64,000 nucleotides of DNA, taken from the NCBI GenBank assembly GCA_963677885.1, contig OY782500.1:4030001-4094000 (forward strand). Reading direction: 5' to 3'. Source of the stretch: UBA1351 sp963677885 (GTDB lineage: Bacteria; Bacillota; Clostridia; Lachnospirales; Vallitaleaceae). Within the stretch, counting starts at the first letter, position 1. Every line of letters begins with the position of its first letter. The position numbers and the translations under genes are program-made. Below, in pieces: positions 42,418 through 50,911 of the stretch. The notes beneath the pieces were generated by a model. The model had not been told where the DNA came from. It worked only from the letters and a program-made list of their open reading frames with translations, and did not search any database.

Positions 42418-43629
42418 ATGGACAATTTCATTTTGAACACGATGTGGGTGTTCCTGGCTAGTGTACTTGTATTTTTGATGCACGCAGGTTTTGCAATGGT
42501 AGAAGTAGGCTTCACTCAGTCTAAAAACGCGGTTAATATTATTATGAAGAACTTCGTTACCGTTTCAATTGGTGTGCTTTGCTATTTCGTTGTTGGATAT
42601 GCATTGATGTATGGCGATGATGTGGCAGGGATTATTGGATTCAGCAATTTTGCCTTGTTGAATGCACCATCAGAAACTGCAGGTATTTCTTTTGACGCCT
42701 TCTTCTTTTTCCAGGCAATCTTTGCAGCGACTTGCGCGACCATCGTTTCCGGTGCTATGGCCGAAAGAACCAAGTTTATGTCTTATGTGGTTTTTGTCGT
42801 CGTAGCAACCGTCATCATCTATCCGCTGATTGGTCACTGGATTTGGGGTGGCGGTTTCTTAGCTTCAAAAATTGGTTTTAAAGATTTTGCAGGGGGGGCT
42901 GCCGTCCATGCTGTTGGTGGTTTCTGTGCTTTTGTTGGCGCTAAAATGGTTGGTGCCAGAAAAGGTAAATACCGTAAGGATAAGGCTTACGCGATTCCAG
43001 GACATAATATACCACTGGGTGCTCTTGGTGTGCTTATACTGTGGTTCGGTTGGTTCGGATTCAACCCGGGTTCCACTTTGGATATTACATCACCGGTAAC
43101 GATTCATGCGGCTATTACCACCTTACTTAGTGGTTCAGCAGCAACGGTATCTTCACTCTTTTTCTCAGAAATCCGCTATGGTAAACCAGACGCAGGTCTT
43201 ACCTTAAACGGTGCCCTTGCTGGTCTTGTTGGAATTACAGCAGGTGCTAATGAAATAGGATTTTTCGGTGCGATTATTGTTGGTCTCATCAGTGGTATCT
43301 TAATGATTTTCTCAGTTGAATTCATTGACCAAAAGCTTAAGATCGATGACCCGGTTGGTGCCATCAGTGTCCACGGCGTTTGTGGTGTCTTTGGTACCTT
43401 GATGATTGGCTTTTTCTCAACCGATAACGGTTTGTTCTACGGTGGAGGTATTGGACAGTTGGTTAGCCAGGTAGTAGGTGTGCTTATTGTTGGTGTGGTT
43501 GCAGTCGGTCTTGCCTTTATTACCTTTACTATTGTTAAGAAGGTTATGGGACTTCGTGTTAACGAGCACATGGAAGTTAATGGACTCGATACCATTGAGC
43601 ATGGAATTTCAGCCTATATGGAATTATAA
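42418..43629 (+). CDS. amt: Ammonium transporter
   Basis: 403 residues, 11 predicted helices. Amt/Rh family channel for ammonium. Twin pore histidines at about His164 (AVHAVGGFCAF) and His319 (SVHGVCGVFGT); the signature D-x-x-A-G-G in KDFAGGAAVH. It lacks a cleaved signal peptide, as usual for Firmicutes. Site TTTTGGAGGTTTTAAC. It is followed 84 bp later by glnK, the standard nitrogen-control pair, under the ANTAR-like leader. Confidence 0.95.
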   Translation: MDNFILNTMWVFLASVLVFLMHAGFAMVEVGFTQSKNAVNIIMKNFVTVSIGVLCYFVVGYALMYGDDVAGIIGFSNFALLNAPSETAGISFDAFFFFQAIFAATCATIVSGAMAERTKFMSYVVFVVVATVIIYPLIGHWIWGGGFLASKIGFKDFAGGAAVHAVGGFCAFVGAKMVGARKGKYRKDKAYAIPGHNIPLGALGVLILWFGWFGFNPGSTLDITSPVTIHAAITTLLSGSAATVSSLFFSEIRYGKPDAGLTLNGALAGLVGITAGANEIGFFGAIIVGLISGILMIFSVEFIDQKLKIDDPVGAISVHGVCGVFGTLMIGFFSTDNGLFYGGGIGQLVSQVVGVLIVGVVAVGLAFITFTIVKKVMGLRVNEHMEVNGLDTIEHGISAYMEL

Positions 43630-43713
43630 TATTGCACTTTCCTTAAGGACTGATTATACTAGTGGTATAGTATAAAGTTTAGGATTTGCAATATGAATGA
43701 CGGAGGAAGTACA

Positions 43714-44061
43714 ATGGATAAAATGACTAAAATTGACATTATTACAAGACCAGAGCAATTGGAAGATCTTAAAAACGGCATGAATGAAATCGGAATTACC
43801 GGAATGACAGTCAGTCATGTTCTTGGTTGCGGTATCCAAAAAGGCCGTACACACATGTATCGTGGTGTGCCGTATGAGATTAATCTTTTACCTAAAGTAA
43901 AATTTGAAATTGTTGTTTGTGAAGTACCTGTTGAAAAGGTCGTAGAAGCAGCGAAGAAAATTCTTTACACCGGTGAAATTGGTGACGGAAAGATTTTTGT
44001 TTACCCGGTTGAGAATGTAATTAAGGTTAGAACAGGTGAGGAAGGCGTAAAAGCTTTATAG
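43714..44061 (+). CDS. glnK: PII nitrogen regulatory protein
   Basis: 115 residues from 43714 (site GACGGAGGAAGTACA). PII fold with T-loop G-C-G-I-Q-K-G-R-T-H-M-Y-R-G-V-P-Y (Tyr54 in the position of the uridylylated Tyr51) and C-terminal TGEIGDGKIFVYPVE. Binds ATP/ADP and 2-oxoglutarate and plugs the Amt channel. The pair amt-glnK shares one transcript ending at 44159. Confidence 0.95.
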   Translation: MDKMTKIDIITRPEQLEDLKNGMNEIGITGMTVSHVLGCGIQKGRTHMYRGVPYEINLLPKVKFEIVVCEVPVEKVVEAAKKILYTGEIGDGKIFVYPVENVIKVRTGEEGVKAL

Positions 44062-44114
44062 TTTAACCGAAGTGCCATACCTGGTTTGGTTCATGAGATG
44101 AATTGAAATTATTG

Positions 44115-44159
44115 AAGCTGTAACCCTATGAGAGTGGCCCCATAAGGTTACAGCTTTTT
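44115..44159 (+). terminator. Terminator of amt-glnK
   Basis: AAGCTGTAACC / GGTTACAGCTT with a TTTTT tail and additional TAT/ATA inner pairs. Confidence 0.88.
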
Positions 44160-44177
44160 ATCTGTTGCCAAGTTAAA

Positions 44178-44441
44178 TTAGAGTTTGAACAGGTTCCAAC
44201 GACAGGAGTCTACATCGTAGCGGAGTTCGCAGATTTTGTTGTAACCGTTCATCTTGATTTCACAAGTGAATTTATAAACCTTGTTACCAGCGATCTGATC
44301 CAGCTCGCTGGTATATATTTGGGTAATTTTAATGACATGGCGGGCGCCATCCGGGTTCTCAATCTTGAACCTAAGAGGATGAATGCGGCCGCTTTCTTCT
44401 GTCCAACTAATCATTTCTATAGGTTTTGCCAGTGTTTTCAT
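44178..44441 (-). CDS. Small hypothetical protein next to the Y-family polymerase
   Basis: 87 residues from 44441 (site GGTGATAAAG). Opens with K-T-L-A-K-P-I-E-M-I-S-W and has predominantly beta-strand character (H-P-L-R-F-K-I, V-Y-K-F-T-C-E-I). No signal, no recognised family. It starts only 9 bp after the polymerase stop on the same strand and so shares the SOS-controlled transcript. By analogy to small genes linked to Y-family polymerases (such as YolD proteins) it may assist the polymerase, but it does not resemble YolD. Function unknown. Confidence 0.75.
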   Translation of the reverse strand: MKTLAKPIEMISWTEESGRIHPLRFKIENPDGARHVIKITQIYTSELDQIAGNKVYKFTCEIKMNGYNKICELRYDVDSCRWNLFKL

Positions 44442-44450
44442 CTTTATCAC

Positions 44451-45710
44451 CTACAATATACTTGTCATGACGGGGTAACCTTCTTCCCCAATACCGCCGG
44501 TAACCGGACTAAGGCCAGAATGAATAAAGGAAGCCCTCTGGATGGAACCTTTCCCATACCGGGTCCTAAGTTGGTCAACGAAAGTATCTATTTTTTTTTG
44601 TTTCTCAAAATCATAATTAACCAGAAGGGACTGTTGAAAATATGTGTTGTCCTGAAGGTCAGTTACACGGACTCCCAGTTTGCGTATAGGGGTTTTATAA
44701 TCCCATAATTCATCAAAAAGTTCCTTGGTGATGCCGTGGATATAGGAGGTTGAGTCTGTAGCCACAGATAGTTTTCGCTGATGGGACATATAGCCAAATT
44801 CGTTGGTGACAATAGAAACGGCAACGAGGCCACAGCAATACTGACCATGGCGAAGGCGCATACCAACGCTTTCGCATAAGGATAGAAGAACCAAATAAGC
44901 CTCCTCTTTCCTGGTGACATCAAAGCGGACTGTTGTGGAGTTACCCATGCCTTTGACCACTTCAAAGTTGGAACTTTTAACTGTGGCAGCATCAATACCA
45001 TTGGCAAACTGATGAATCATAATACCAAAACTTTTAAAGTGGGTGGTTAGAATATCCAAAGGGGTTTTGGCTAAATCACCAATGGTACGGACACCTAACC
45101 CTTGAAGCTTCTTGTTGGTTTGACGGCCGACCATAAATAAATCACCTACAGGAAGGGGCCACATCTTTTCTTTGATTTCATGGGGCCAGAGGGTGTGGAC
45201 CCGGTCTGGTTTTTGAAAGTCGGAAGCCATTTTAGCCAGAAGTTTGTTGGTGGAAATTCCGACGTTAATGGTAAAGCCCAATTCTTCACGTATGCGGTTG
45301 CGGATAGCATTGGCGGCTTCGACAGGGTCGCCAAAAAGATTATCCATATGGGTATAGTCCATAAAACATTCGTCAACACTAAATTGCTGGATCTTAGGGG
45401 AGTATTCCCGTAAAATACCAACCATGGCCTTACTAGCCCTTGAGTAAAGGTGGTAGTCTGGGGGGAATACCTTAAGGCCTGGACACTGTTCCATAGCCGT
45501 GCGAAGTGGGTTGCCGGTTTTGATGCCGTATTTCTTGGCAGGAATGGACTTGGCCAGGACAATTCCGTGACGGGAAAGCTCATCACCACCGATAACACAA
45601 GGGATAGTACGAATGTCCAGAGTTTCCCCCTGTTGAAGACGGTAAGCGGCTGTCCAGCTAAGGTAGGCTGAGTTCACATCCAGATGCAATATGGTTCTTT
45701 CTTGGTTCAT
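44451..45710 (-). CDS. Y-family DNA polymerase (DinB/UvrX-like), SOS-regulated
   Basis: 419 residues from 45710 (AAGGAG nine nt upstream). Translesion polymerase. Palm: HLDVNSAYLSW with the first catalytic Asp and SVDECFMDYT with the Asp-Glu pair; helix-hairpin-helix region around GLGVRTIGDLA; little-finger domain about 250-350. The C-terminal about 50 residues extend beyond the minimal DinB fold, like Firmicute UvrX/YqjW proteins. Two LexA boxes lie 20-60 bp upstream. It converges on the amt-glnK terminator through the small partner gene. Confidence 0.92.
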   Translation of the reverse strand: MNQERTILHLDVNSAYLSWTAAYRLQQGETLDIRTIPCVIGGDELSRHGIVLAKSIPAKKYGIKTGNPLRTAMEQCPGLKVFPPDYHLYSRASKAMVGILREYSPKIQQFSVDECFMDYTHMDNLFGDPVEAANAIRNRIREELGFTINVGISTNKLLAKMASDFQKPDRVHTLWPHEIKEKMWPLPVGDLFMVGRQTNKKLQGLGVRTIGDLAKTPLDILTTHFKSFGIMIHQFANGIDAATVKSSNFEVVKGMGNSTTVRFDVTRKEEAYLVLLSLCESVGMRLRHGQYCCGLVAVSIVTNEFGYMSHQRKLSVATDSTSYIHGITKELFDELWDYKTPIRKLGVRVTDLQDNTYFQQSLLVNYDFEKQKKIDTFVDQLRTRYGKGSIQRASFIHSGLSPVTGGIGEEGYPVMTSIL

Positions 45711-45730
45711 GGCATACATCTCCTTAAACA

Positions 45731-45744
45731 CGAACATGTGTTCG
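45731..45744 (-). promoter_or_regulatory. LexA (SOS) box 1
   Basis: CGAACATGTGTTCG, a perfect match to the Gram-positive SOS box CGAAC-N4-GTTCG, 20 bp before the polymerase start codon. Confidence 0.88.
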
Positions 45745-45758
45745 ATATCATTATAACA

Positions 45759-45772
45759 CGAATGTATGTTCG
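45759..45772 (-). promoter_or_regulatory. LexA (SOS) box 2
   Basis: CGAATGTATGTTCG, one mismatch from the consensus; centre-to-centre distance to box 1 is 28 bp. Confidence 0.75.
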
Positions 45773-45794
45773 GTTCAAGTCTTGAAAGACCCCG

Positions 45795-45863
45795 TAAAGC
45801 GAAAAAGTAAATGCCAGATTTTTTTCTATTGACCTAAAGTGAAAAAGTAAATGCCAGATTTTT
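45795..45863. repeat. Two 29-bp direct repeats, 40-bp period
   Basis: TAAAG(C/T)GAAAAAGTAAATG followed by CCAGATTTTT in both copies (45795-45823 and 45835-45863), a single difference. No transposase nearby. Possibly the remains of a mobile-element end carrying repeated binding sites. Confidence 0.75.
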
Positions 45864-45890
45864 GAAAGCGATTGTGCATGAAAAACTAAA

Positions 45891-45941
45891 AAACTGATCT
45901 ATATAAGAAAAGATGCTTACATCTAGTCTCTAGAGATCAGT
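45891..45941 (-). terminator. Terminator of the thioesterase gene
   Basis: Outer stem AACTGATCT/AGATCAGTT, inner AGATG/CATCT; the T-rich tail (TTTTTAGTTTTTC) is on the minus strand. Confidence 0.75.
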
Positions 45942-45952
45942 TGGTTTTAAAC

Positions 45953-46372
45953 CTAGTCCGCCTCCATAGTCTTTCTAAGACTGAGGTCAATATGTGGTTT
46001 GGTTTTGGGGACCCGGAGCAGTTTATAATCCTTGTCAACAAAGCAGTGTTTGGATTCTCCCGTGGCGTGGCAGATCTTTCCGTCAAGACTGTAAATCTTA
46101 TAGCCGATAAGGAGTTTAATACCGGTATAGTCTATAATGGAGACTCGTATGTCTACCTGGTCGTTAAACCTGACCATGGCCTTATAGTCACAGGAAATAC
46201 CAAGAACAGGGCTGTAAACACCCTCTTCTTCCATTGTCTTATAGGGAAGTCCGATATGTTCCATCCAGGCTACTCTAGCCTCCTCCAACCATTTGATATA
46301 GTTGGAATGGTGAATAATGCCCATCTGGTCAGTTTCGTGATAGTTTGCTTTTCTGATGTATGAAAATTCCAT
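45953..46372 (-). CDS. Acyl-CoA thioesterase, 4HBT hot-dog fold
   Basis: 139 residues, the family length. Start after GGAAGGACATATT. The YbgC/FcbC-type active-site segment Y-H-E-T-D-Q-M-G-I-I-H-H-S-N-Y is intact with the catalytic Asp. Hydrolyses acyl-CoA thioesters; chain-length preference unknown. Monocistronic. Confidence 0.9.
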   Translation of the reverse strand: MEFSYIRKANYHETDQMGIIHHSNYIKWLEEARVAWMEHIGLPYKTMEEEGVYSPVLGISCDYKAMVRFNDQVDIRVSIIDYTGIKLLIGYKIYSLDGKICHATGESKHCFVDKDYKLLRVPKTKPHIDLSLRKTMEAD

Positions 46373-46565
46373 AATATGTCCTTCCTTGTGCTAATCATAA
46401 TCCTATGTAGAAGATTATATCATAATATGGCCAGGTCAAGGCATAAAGACTTTACAAGAGGGTATAGCTACATAGGTCAGAATAGGTTATGATAGAAGTA
46501 GTTAATTAAAGTGCTTGATTATTAGAGGTTTAACTGAAAACCATATATAGATGAAGGAGGGTTTG

Positions 46566-47216
46566 ATGAAAAAAATAAAATGTATCATATTTGACTTTGG
46601 AGGCGTTATAGGAAAGCCACAGGACCAGCGTTATGTTGAGGATATGGCAAGCCTTTTAGGAGTAGATAAGGCCAGGTGGATTACAGGGTATTTTAAGCAT
46701 AGAGGCAGTTACGATAAGGGATTGATGGACGTTAGGGAGTATTGGGAAAAAGTGACTGAGGGATTGGACCTTGATTTAAGTGATGACCAGGTTGAAGCAT
46801 TGAATTTGGCCGACACTAAAAGCTGGACCCAGATTAATGAAGACACCCTTGAATGGATTCACAGCCTTTGCAAGGACAATGTAACCCTGGCTCTTTTGTC
46901 CAATATCAACGAAGGTGTTCTTAAGTATGTAAAAGAAGAATTTCAGTGGCTGGAAGATTTCGACTATCTTTTTTATTCCTGCCAAATGAAAATGCTTAAG
47001 CCTGAGCCTGAAATCTATGAGGCGGTTCTTGATAAGATAGGAGAAGAGCCCAGTCAGTGTCTTTTTATTGATGATGGTATCCAGAATGTAGAAGGGGCTA
47101 AGCAGGTAGGTCTGGAAAGCCTTCGATTTACTACCTTTGAAGAAACGAAAAAATTCATTCTTGAAAACTATAACATTGAAGGAAAGGACCTTGAAGATGT
47201 TATTGACATGGTTTAG
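46566..47216 (+). CDS. HAD-IA family hydrolase
   Basis: 216 residues from 46566 (site GAAGGAGGGTTTG). HAD motif I is D-F-G-G-V in place of the usual DxD (IIFDFGGVIG); motif II L-L-S-N-I, motif III Lys in K-P-E-P-E-I-Y, motif IV L-F-I-D-D. The second Asp of motif I is replaced by Gly, a variation common in the YihX/epoxide-hydrolase-N group of HAD-IA phosphatases. The GMP-like substrate class is not predictable. Monocistronic. Confidence 0.88.
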   Translation: MKKIKCIIFDFGGVIGKPQDQRYVEDMASLLGVDKARWITGYFKHRGSYDKGLMDVREYWEKVTEGLDLDLSDDQVEALNLADTKSWTQINEDTLEWIHSLCKDNVTLALLSNINEGVLKYVKEEFQWLEDFDYLFYSCQMKMLKPEPEIYEAVLDKIGEEPSQCLFIDDGIQNVEGAKQVGLESLRFTTFEETKKFILENYNIEGKDLEDVIDMV

Positions 47217-47262
47217 AATGGTCTAAATAATCGTCGAAATCATTAAAATAAACGAAAGAGGT

Positions 47263-47292
47263 TTGTATAGACCTAAGGGTTTTTGTTATAAT
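47263..47292 (+). promoter_or_regulatory. Promoter of the SLH protein gene at 47427
   Basis: TTGTAT, 18-nt spacer, TATAAT. A hairpin CCACTT/AAGTGG follows at about 47311-47333. Confidence 0.55.
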
Positions 47293-47360
47293 AGTAAGGA
47301 TGAAAAAAAGCCACTTAAGGATTATCCAAGTGGTTATTGACATACATATGAGACGAAAGG

Positions 47361-47421
47361 AAGGAGTGTACAGAAAGCGGGTTTGGACAAGGTGTTTGCT
47401 AAAAAACTTTCTGTACCAGGG
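47361..47421 (+). promoter_or_regulatory. Hairpin between a strong Shine-Dalgarno and the SLH gene start
   Basis: AAGGAG (47361-47366), then the perfect 10-bp stem GTACAGAAAG (47368-47377)/CTTTCTGTAC (47407-47416), then CAGGGTTAAG and ATG at 47427. Folding would bring AAGGAG within about 11 nt of the ATG. A weaker AGGG is also five nt from the ATG. Confidence 0.45.
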
Positions 47422-47426
47422 TTAAG

Positions 47427-49721
47427 ATGAAGAGAAAAATAATTGCAATGGGATTAGCGCTTTTAATGAGTGCCAATGTAACCTCTATGGCAGAAGAAGC
47501 AGCAGTGGTGACTGCCTATACACTGAGTGAAGTTGAAGAGGCTGCAGGGCGACTGAATCAGATTGATATTCTGAGAGGTGACGGCACAAGTTTTGATCTG
47601 GATGGCCAGTTGACCAGAGCTCAAGGTGCAACCTTTATCGTTAGACTATTAGGGATGGACGAGGAAGTCAGCAACAACAAGATTGATTATGTAGCTATGA
47701 ATTTTTCCGATGTATTCGGTAATGACTGGTATTCAGCCTACGTTGGTTATTGTGTACAGGAAGGCATCATCAATGGGTATAGTGACGGAACTTTTAGACC
47801 TAATGATACCTTGAATGAACAGGCCTTTATCAAAATGGTTCTTGGAGCCATGGGCTATGAGTACGGTGTGGATTTTACTTGGAACGGAACCTTTGCCTTC
47901 GCCTATGAAAAAGGTCTGGTTATGGATGATAAATATGCAGCGATGACCGGCAGTGCAGGCGATTATACAAGAGGACAGGTTGTTGAACTTTTGGATCATA
48001 TTATCAGCCAGCCTATGAAAGATGGAAATAATAAAATGGTTGATCTTCTTATCAACCAAGGTTTGTTAACGAGAGAAGAGGCTGTCTTCCATGGTTATAT
48101 TACAGACAGTGTCTTAATGGAAGTGGATGAACTGACTATGACTGCCAGTGGAAAGTTTAAGCTTCTTTTCAGTGAGGCTCCTGTAAACCTTACCAAGGAC
48201 CAGATTGTGATTAAGGAAAAATATTCAGATACCCTTATTGAAGTGTCAGATATACTTGAAATGGACATTACCAGAAGTTTTACCCTGACAGTAGATGGTC
48301 AGGTTGCTGACCGGGAATACGTCATGACCCTTACAGGTCTTGAAGACAGTCAGGGAAACGTAATGGAAGATTACAGTTTTGAATTCTTTGGTTACAGAAG
48401 TGATTCTTTTGGATCTGCCTATTATCGCATTGTAAATGCAGACTTGGTTAAGGCTGACCAATTGGATATTTATTTTACCCAGCCTGTTGATATTGATCAA
48501 ATCAGTCCTGAGGATATTGATTTAGAGCGTGCAGGTGCGCCTTTTATCACTGGCAGTGATGCTATGTTTGCCTTAAGTGTTGATGCCTCCAATCCATATC
48601 TTCTTCATGTGGAGCTCTTGGCTTTTGATATTAATTTTGCTGATACTTTTGAAGTGAAGGTGTCAGGTCAGGCTAAAAGTTCTTATGGGGCAGGTGTTTA
48701 TGATGGATATGGCGACAGTGCCAGATTTTCATCTCTTGAAGTGGAAGCAGAAGACTTTATGCTAAAAGAAGTGGTCATGGAAGACGACCAGCATATTGTC
48801 CTTCGATTTAACCAGAATGTAAGAAGCGTTATAGCAGAACAAAAGTTTTCCTATGACCTTAAAAATGCATCTGATGTCAGTCTGGAAATACAAAGTGCAG
48901 AGGTAATCATGAGTGGGGAATATGCAGGAAAAGCTGTTCGGTTGACCACAGATCTGCGTATTGCTGTAGGTGGAACTTATTCCTTGATGATTAACCAGGC
49001 CTATAACACAGACAGGTCGGAATCCATTATCGAAGAAGTGACCAGCTTTGTGGCGACCTTGGCTGAACTTCCTGAACTAACCATTCTTTCGGTCAGCCTT
49101 ACCCATCCAGACCGGTTGGAAGTTCAAGTGGACCAGTATCTGGATACAACAGTTGTTCTTAATACCAATTTATATGCTATTAAGGATCATACGACCGGCT
49201 TTTACGTGACCAAGCCTTCAGAAATTCATTATGATAGATTCGCCGTGAAACCAACCTTGGTCTTGGAGTTCAACAATGACCTGGTTTTCACCAACGGTCA
49301 TGAATATATTCTGACCATAGACTCTGATATGAAAGTGGCAGGAGGACAGGCTCTTAAGGAAGATGCTGAAACAAATTTCTTGGCGGCAGCGGCACTCTAT
49401 CAAGAACTTATGTTGGATGAGGCCTCCTATATTGGCGGTGACATTATTAAAATATCAGCGACAAAAGAGCTGGCGGTTGATGTCCCCAATGTGCTGAATA
49501 CCAATTATGTACTTAAGGAAATAGATGGAGAAACGACAAGAAGTCTTCAGCCAATTGGCGTAACATATTTTAGTAAACAGGTCATCTTACTTCGATTTGA
49601 AGACTTGGACCCATCCCTAACCTATGTATTAAGTGCAGAAGAATTGGTTAGTGAGTTCAGTGAGACAGAAGACGTCAGTGCATTGGAAATCAATGTCTTG
49701 ATGGAAGAAATCCTACAATAG
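47427..49721 (+). CDS. SLH-domain surface protein with Ig-like modules
   Basis: 764 residues. Signal peptide about 1-22 (S-M-A-E-E). Three N-terminal SLH repeats (about 30-205): LRGDGTSFDLDGQLTRAQ, NGYSDGTFRPNDTLNEQA with Y-S-A-Y-V-G-Y, and a degenerate third (YTRGQVVELLDHI). The rest is several SbsA/Big-type Ig-like modules of about 90-100 residues, each opening with a strand such as M-D-E-L-T-M-T-A-S or A-D-Q-L-D-I-Y-F-T. SLH repeats bind pyruvylated secondary wall polymers. The Ig-like stalk has no recognised enzyme; a structural or S-layer-associated role is inferred. Confidence 0.9.
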   Translation: MKRKIIAMGLALLMSANVTSMAEEAAVVTAYTLSEVEEAAGRLNQIDILRGDGTSFDLDGQLTRAQGATFIVRLLGMDEEVSNNKIDYVAMNFSDVFGNDWYSAYVGYCVQEGIINGYSDGTFRPNDTLNEQAFIKMVLGAMGYEYGVDFTWNGTFAFAYEKGLVMDDKYAAMTGSAGDYTRGQVVELLDHIISQPMKDGNNKMVDLLINQGLLTREEAVFHGYITDSVLMEVDELTMTASGKFKLLFSEAPVNLTKDQIVIKEKYSDTLIEVSDILEMDITRSFTLTVDGQVADREYVMTLTGLEDSQGNVMEDYSFEFFGYRSDSFGSAYYRIVNADLVKADQLDIYFTQPVDIDQISPEDIDLERAGAPFITGSDAMFALSVDASNPYLLHVELLAFDINFADTFEVKVSGQAKSSYGAGVYDGYGDSARFSSLEVEAEDFMLKEVVMEDDQHIVLRFNQNVRSVIAEQKFSYDLKNASDVSLEIQSAEVIMSGEYAGKAVRLTTDLRIAVGGTYSLMINQAYNTDRSESIIEEVTSFVATLAELPELTILSVSLTHPDRLEVQVDQYLDTTVVLNTNLYAIKDHTTGFYVTKPSEIHYDRFAVKPTLVLEFNNDLVFTNGHEYILTIDSDMKVAGGQALKEDAETNFLAAAALYQELMLDEASYIGGDIIKISATKELAVDVPNVLNTNYVLKEIDGETTRSLQPIGVTYFSKQVILLRFEDLDPSLTYVLSAEELVSEFSETEDVSALEINVLMEEILQ

Positions 49722-49764
49722 TTGGATGTTTTAAGAAGCTGACAGTGGTATAATAGACTGTATC

Positions 49765-49803
49765 CATAAAAGCATCCGTCAATCCTTGGATGCTTTTATG
49801 GTT
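49765..49803 (+). terminator. Terminator after the SLH gene
   Basis: 13-bp perfect stem CATAAAAGCATCC / GGATGCTTTTATG, 10-nt loop, then GTTAGG. A second 8-bp stem GTCAAATG/CATTTGAC follows at 49809-49841. The U-tract is inside the right arm, so termination is plausible but not certain. Confidence 0.65.
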
Positions 49804-49925
49804 AGGGCGTCAAATGGAAGTTTCACTGAGAATCATTTGACACTCTAAGCATTTATGGATATATGATTCAGTATAGTATAGAGTAGTGAATAGATGGGTT
49901 GTCTGGGGGAAGCAAGGAGGCAATC

Positions 49926-50909
49926 GTGTTAAATTGGGGCATAATTGGAACCGGTAACATTGCAGGGGCAATGGCTAAAGACTTTAAGTTTGTCGAAGAG
50001 GGCAAGCTGGTTTCTCTTGTAGGAACATCTGCAGAAAAAGGACAGGCTTTTGCGAAAAAACACCATATTGGTGGATATTCTGACAACTTAAGAGACTTTC
50101 TGGATGATCCGGGAATAGACTGCGTTTATATTGCAACTCCACACAATACCCACAAAGAACTTGTTATTCAGGCCCTTGAAGCAGGGAAACATGTCCTGTG
50201 TGAAAAACCTATGGGGATTAACAGTCAAGATGTGGAAGCTATGCTTAAAGTTGCTAAGGCCCAAGGGAAATTCCTAATGGAAGCTTTCTGGACGGCCTAT
50301 TTACCAGCTGTCATGGAAGTTGAAAAATGGATAAAATGCGGTGAGATTGGTAACGTCCGGCTCATAGAAGGTGATTTTTCTTTTCGGATTGACCAAGAGC
50401 AAGGTAGACTTTTCGATCCTTCCTTGGCAGGTGGGGCCTTATTGGATGTGGGAATATATGTAGTTGGTATGGCTCACCGAATCAGTCAGCTGGCAGAAGC
50501 AGGTCCTCTGATTTCGTCTTCCATTGCAGCCAAAAAAACATCTACCGGTGTAGATGGTCAGGATACCATTACCCTTCAGTACGAAAATGGCTTAACAGCC
50601 TCCCTAACCTGTGCCATTAGTCTTGATGGTCCCAAGGGCTTGAACATATACGGTGAGAAGGGTCATATTGAGATACCGGACTTTTTTATGGCTAAGAAAG
50701 CCTACCTCTATACCCAGGGAGACCGGTTGGATTATTCCTCAAGTACGCCTGCCCATGGGTATGTTTATGAAGTGAATTATATGAATGAGGCTATCAAAAA
50801 AGGCAAGACTTCAAGTGAAGTATTGCCTGTAGAAGAGTCTCTAGAATATATTAGGATTATTGACACCCTTAGGTCCGCTATAGGTCTCAAATACCCTATG
50901 GAAGATTAA
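49926..50909 (+). CDS. Gfo/Idh/MocA family oxidoreductase
   Basis: 327 residues starting at GTG 49926 with AAGGAGG five nt upstream; the in-frame ATG at 49899 has no site. N-terminal Rossmann domain with GTGNIAGAM, A-T-P-H-N-T-H, and the family signature CEKPMGIN (Lys as catalytic residue); C-terminal alpha/beta domain with GGALLDVGIY and DGQDTI. NAD(P)-dependent sugar or polyol dehydrogenase, substrate open. Stop codons of this gene and the convergent MFS gene are 2 bp apart. Confidence 0.92.
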   Translation: MLNWGIIGTGNIAGAMAKDFKFVEEGKLVSLVGTSAEKGQAFAKKHHIGGYSDNLRDFLDDPGIDCVYIATPHNTHKELVIQALEAGKHVLCEKPMGINSQDVEAMLKVAKAQGKFLMEAFWTAYLPAVMEVEKWIKCGEIGNVRLIEGDFSFRIDQEQGRLFDPSLAGGALLDVGIYVVGMAHRISQLAEAGPLISSSIAAKKTSTGVDGQDTITLQYENGLTASLTCAISLDGPKGLNIYGEKGHIEIPDFFMAKKAYLYTQGDRLDYSSSTPAHGYVYEVNYMNEAIKKGKTSSEVLPVEESLEYIRIIDTLRSAIGLKYPMED

Positions 50910-50911
50910 GC

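Noticed and set aside
45146..45598. 150-codon minus-strand frame in another register within the Y-family polymerase
   Set aside because: The polymerase frame carries all catalytic motifs; this one has none.
45941..46363. 140-codon plus-strand frame over the thioesterase gene
   Set aside because: Antisense to the intact 4HBT active site; no ribosome binding site.
46566..46640. HAD gene called broken because motif I lacks the second Asp
   Set aside because: FDFGGV is a known motif I variation in some HAD-IA proteins, and the other motifs are intact.
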